Origin: a candidate division WOR-3 bacterium
GTDB taxonomy: Bacteria > Hydrothermota > UBA3072
Length of the DNA stretch: 24,561 nt
Direction: 5' to 3'
Assembly (NCBI GenBank): GCA_039804165.1
Contig: JBDRZZ010000026.1
Location: forward strand, 1-24,561
Part shown: one piece after another, positions 23,030-24,561 of the stretch
Position numbering within the stretch: the first letter of the stretch is position 1
Layout: the number at the start of each line of letters is the position of its first letter
Program-made: the position numbers and the translations under genes
The notes under the pieces: model-generated
The model's input: only the letters and a program-made list of their open reading frames with translations
Databases searched by the model: none
What the model was told of the DNA's origin: nothing

Positions 23030-23654
23030 AATAACTCCCAAATTTTTCTCTCGCTTTATTTATAGAAGAAAATTGCCAAAAGGCTTCTTCTTTTGGAGTA
23101 ACTTTTGCTTCCCAACTATTAAGAGAAAACCCATATATCTCAGTTACAATTTTAATCTTCTTCATCCAGATTTCTTCTGGAAGCAGAAATACCAAATTTG
23201 CGTTTCTAATTGCTCGTGGATAATATTTTCCTCCTCCATCTTCATAAGCAAACATCCATAGTTCCTTCACTCTCAAAAACTCTTTTTCTATTAAAGATAA
23301 AACTGCCCATCCTGTTTCCTCATGGCGGAGATGTCTTGTATACTCACCTTTTGGGCTATGGGTTATTACAAGATCGTATTCTCTTTTCGTGAGTAACATT
23401 AAAATTGTCTCTTCTACCTCTTTTGTTCCAATTGGAGGTTGGCTGGGTTCGTCGTTAAGAGAGCCAATTTGCCCTTCTGCATGGAGCTCCTTTAAAGCTT
23501 TAAAGAATTTCTTACTTCTATCCAAGTCATCTTTTCTGCATAAACAGGCTACTTCCCAGTTTGCCTCTGAATGAGAAAGAATAAACCCTCCAGCCCAAAG
23601 AATTTCATCATCGGGATGAGCCACAATTAGGGCACAATTATCAAATTTATTCAT
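23007..23654 (-). CDS. PIG-L family zinc deacetylase
   Basis: A 215-residue member of the LmbE/PIG-L family, which removes acetyl groups from N-acetylglucosamine-linked small molecules and lipids. The zinc and catalytic motif AHPDDE is at 12-17, and the second zinc site is HLRH (108-111) after THSPKGEYTR. A conserved YPRAIRN segment and a C-terminal helical part follow. Known relatives act on GlcNAc-inositol (mycothiol), GlcNAc-malate (bacillithiol) and diacetylchitobiose. It heads a four-gene operon with a glycosyltransferase, which is the arrangement of thiol-cofactor or glycoside synthesis, but no cysteine ligase is present here. No Shine-Dalgarno is evident; the promoter is at 23671-23699. 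Confidence 0.9.
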   Translation of the reverse strand: MNKFDNCALIVAHPDDEILWAGGFILSHSEANWEVACLCRKDDLDRSKKFFKALKELHAEGQIGSLNDEPSQPPIGTKEVEETILMLLTKREYDLVITHSPKGEYTRHLRHEETGWAVLSLIEKEFLRVKELWMFAYEDGGGKYYPRAIRNANLVFLLPEEIWMKKIKIVTEIYGFSLNSWEAKVTPKEEAFWQFSSINKAREKFGSYYENSCDV

Positions 23655-23670
23655 AAGAATATATTGTTAA

Positions 23671-23699
23671 ATAATAAATAAACTTTATCTTAATGTCAA
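23671..23699 (-). promoter_or_regulatory. Promoter of the PIG-L/GT4/glycosidase/MarC operon
   Basis: On the minus strand TTGACA (23694-23699), a 17-bp spacer and TATTAT (23671-23676). Transcription would start about 10 nt before the ATG. The 50-bp palindrome lies 25 bp further upstream. Confidence 0.65.
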
Positions 23700-23724
23700 G
23701 ATATAGATTTTTCCTGTGTTGTTA

Positions 23725-23774
23725 TTATAAATAATAAATGTCACATTTGGGTAGAATATGACATTTATTTATAA
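23725..23774. repeat. 50-bp imperfect palindrome, copy 2 (inverted relative to copy 1)
   Basis: Begins TTATAAATAATAAATGTCAC and ends ATGACATTTATTTATAA, with the centre GGGTAGAA. Read on the plus strand it aligns with the reverse complement of copy 1, including the centre GGGGTAGAAT, with small indels. To the right, AGAAGGT, AAAATAAAG and TCGAGGAA (23827-23834) match the plus side of copy 1. A second small hairpin (TTCCTCTTTGG/CCAAAGGAA, 23789-23809) follows it. Confidence 0.8.
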
Positions 23775-24561
23775 AGAGAGAAAGAAGGTTCCTCTTTGGC
23801 CCAAAGGAAAGTAAAATAAAGTGGCGTCGAGGAAAGCTTATATGTCCGGTTGGCGAGCATAAAGACAGGAAAAATGAAACTATTAACATTGTTTAATAAA
23901 ATTTGAGCCCCGAAATCTTTGACAATTTAGGAGCCGATGTGGTTCATTTAAGAGAAGGCAGTAAGATTGGCTGTTAAGAGGGAGGTTGCTCTTACTTTGA
24001 GGATCTGAGGCAGTGGCACATAGAGAAAAGATAGTATTGGAACTTGGGAGACCATGAACGTTCCAGAGAGGTGGGGATGATATATATGTCTTGAGAAATA
24101 AATCCTTTTTCTTTTAACATTTTCAACGCTATATAACCCATCTTCTATTAGTTTATAGAAGCCTCTACATTTCCATTTGCATTCGTAGTTCTCTTATTTC
24201 TGATTACGCTACTATTAGGAAGTTTGAAAATGTCAGGAAGTTAAGTAAATACTGAGAAAGCACAAAGAGGGGTTATCTAATTGGAGAGCAAAAAGTGAAA
24301 GTACAGGAAAACGGAGGAAAATTATTTTTTGTTTTCATATTACAGGGTTTTTCGCATTTTATCACAGAGAATCTTGAGGTATATAAATCTTACAGTAAAC
24401 TTAAGATGTTTAAAAGATTAGGTAAAGCAAGAAGAGACCTTCCAAGGCAGGTGGTGGACACTTTGAGATATTTTAACATTCACAAGGTCTAATTCCAGAT
24501 CAAGAGTCACATCCATTTTCTTCTCCAGGAGTTTATCAAGATCCGCCGCAAACCAGTGGAC
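23775..24561. other. Gene-free region with eroded coding-like fragments
   Basis: No intact gene is supported. On the plus strand a frame from 23912 reads SPEIFDNLGADVVHLREGSKI and then stops at about 23976; an adjoining frame gives AVRLAVKREVALTL, so the stretch looks like a frameshifted former gene, probably of a mobile element. A 65-codon ATG frame at 24295-24492 and a 48-codon minus frame entering from base 24561 (VHWFAADLDKLLEKKM...) match nothing I recognise. Position beside a palindrome copy suggests insertion-sequence debris like that at 1-1365. Confidence 0.45.

Noticed and set aside
23030-23041. TTG start of the GT4 gene
   Set aside because: The ATG at 23029 begins the canonical MKILVMF strand and has GGGAG at good spacing.
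23725-23774. Palindrome as a transcription terminator
   Set aside because: It lies upstream of the PIG-L promoter, is AT-rich with a long symmetric stem and no following U tract tied to a gene end, and it recurs beside transposase relics.
24295-24492. 65-codon plus-strand open frame near the right end
   Set aside because: No recognisable domain, no Shine-Dalgarno, and it lies among eroded sequence; kept only as part of the gene-free region.
1-24561. CRISPR array, rRNA, prophage or toxin-antitoxin system
   Set aside because: No regularly spaced repeats, no rRNA-like sequence, and no phage, cas or paired small toxin-antitoxin genes were found.

Overview
The window reads as a piece of chromosome from an AT-rich, probably thermophilic, diderm bacterium. 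The proteins are rich in Lys, Glu and Ile, Arg is mostly encoded by AGA/AGG, genes overlap by a few bases, and there is an Omp85 outer-membrane assembly protein plus two PilT-type ATPases. I cannot place it firmly. An uncultured thermophilic candidate phylum would fit, but that is inference. Almost every gene between 1589 and 23654 is a recognisable family member. The two ends (1-1588 and 23655-24561) are gene-free and hold decayed insertion sequences and a repeated 50-bp palindrome.

Layout. (1) 1-1588: relics of three transposases (IS3-type orfA, an ISNCY-like DDE enzyme, a helix-turn-helix transposase fragment) and one palindrome. (2) 1589-8425, plus strand: a compact nine-gene housekeeping run, ndk-ackA-rsmD-coaD-obg-dprA-coaX-tsaE-tsaB/rimI, with probable promoters at ndk and dprA whose -10 boxes sit only 6 nt before the ATG. 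The obg-like GTPase has a degraded G domain and tsaB is fused to rimI. (3) 12856-8436, minus strand: an HU/IHF gene, a tRNA-Arg(CCG) that overlaps the HU stop codon, two pilT-type genes and an Omp85/BamA-like gene, all tightly spaced behind one promoter with a palindrome at its start site. (4) 14977-12861, minus strand: a homocysteine S-methyltransferase-domain gene followed by a short-chain acyl-CoA dehydrogenase. (5) 14990-20152, plus strand: rnpA-yidD-yidC-jag-mnmE-queA, the usual origin-proximal cluster but without rpmH or dnaA in front. (6) 23699-20149, minus strand: a four-gene operon of PIG-L deacetylase, GT4 glycosyltransferase, (alpha/alpha)6 glycosidase and MarC membrane protein, each gene overlapping the next. 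(7) 23655-24561: a second palindrome in the opposite orientation and eroded sequence.

How the genes fit together. Region 2 groups CoA synthesis (coaX, coaD), acetyl-phosphate/ATP metabolism (ackA, ndk), ribosome assembly (rsmD, obg) and tRNA t6A modification (tsaE, tsaB). Region 5 groups tRNA 5' processing (rnpA), membrane protein insertion (yidD, yidC), an RNA-binding protein (jag) and wobble-base modification (mnmE, queA). Region 3 links nucleoid protein, tRNA and pilus/outer-membrane genes. Region 6 is the best candidate for an uncharacterised pathway: one enzyme to make a glycoside, one to deacetylate it or a related sugar, and one to hydrolyse a glycoside. The most unusual single observation is the HU/tRNA overlap, where RNase P maturation of the tRNA would remove the HU stop codon.
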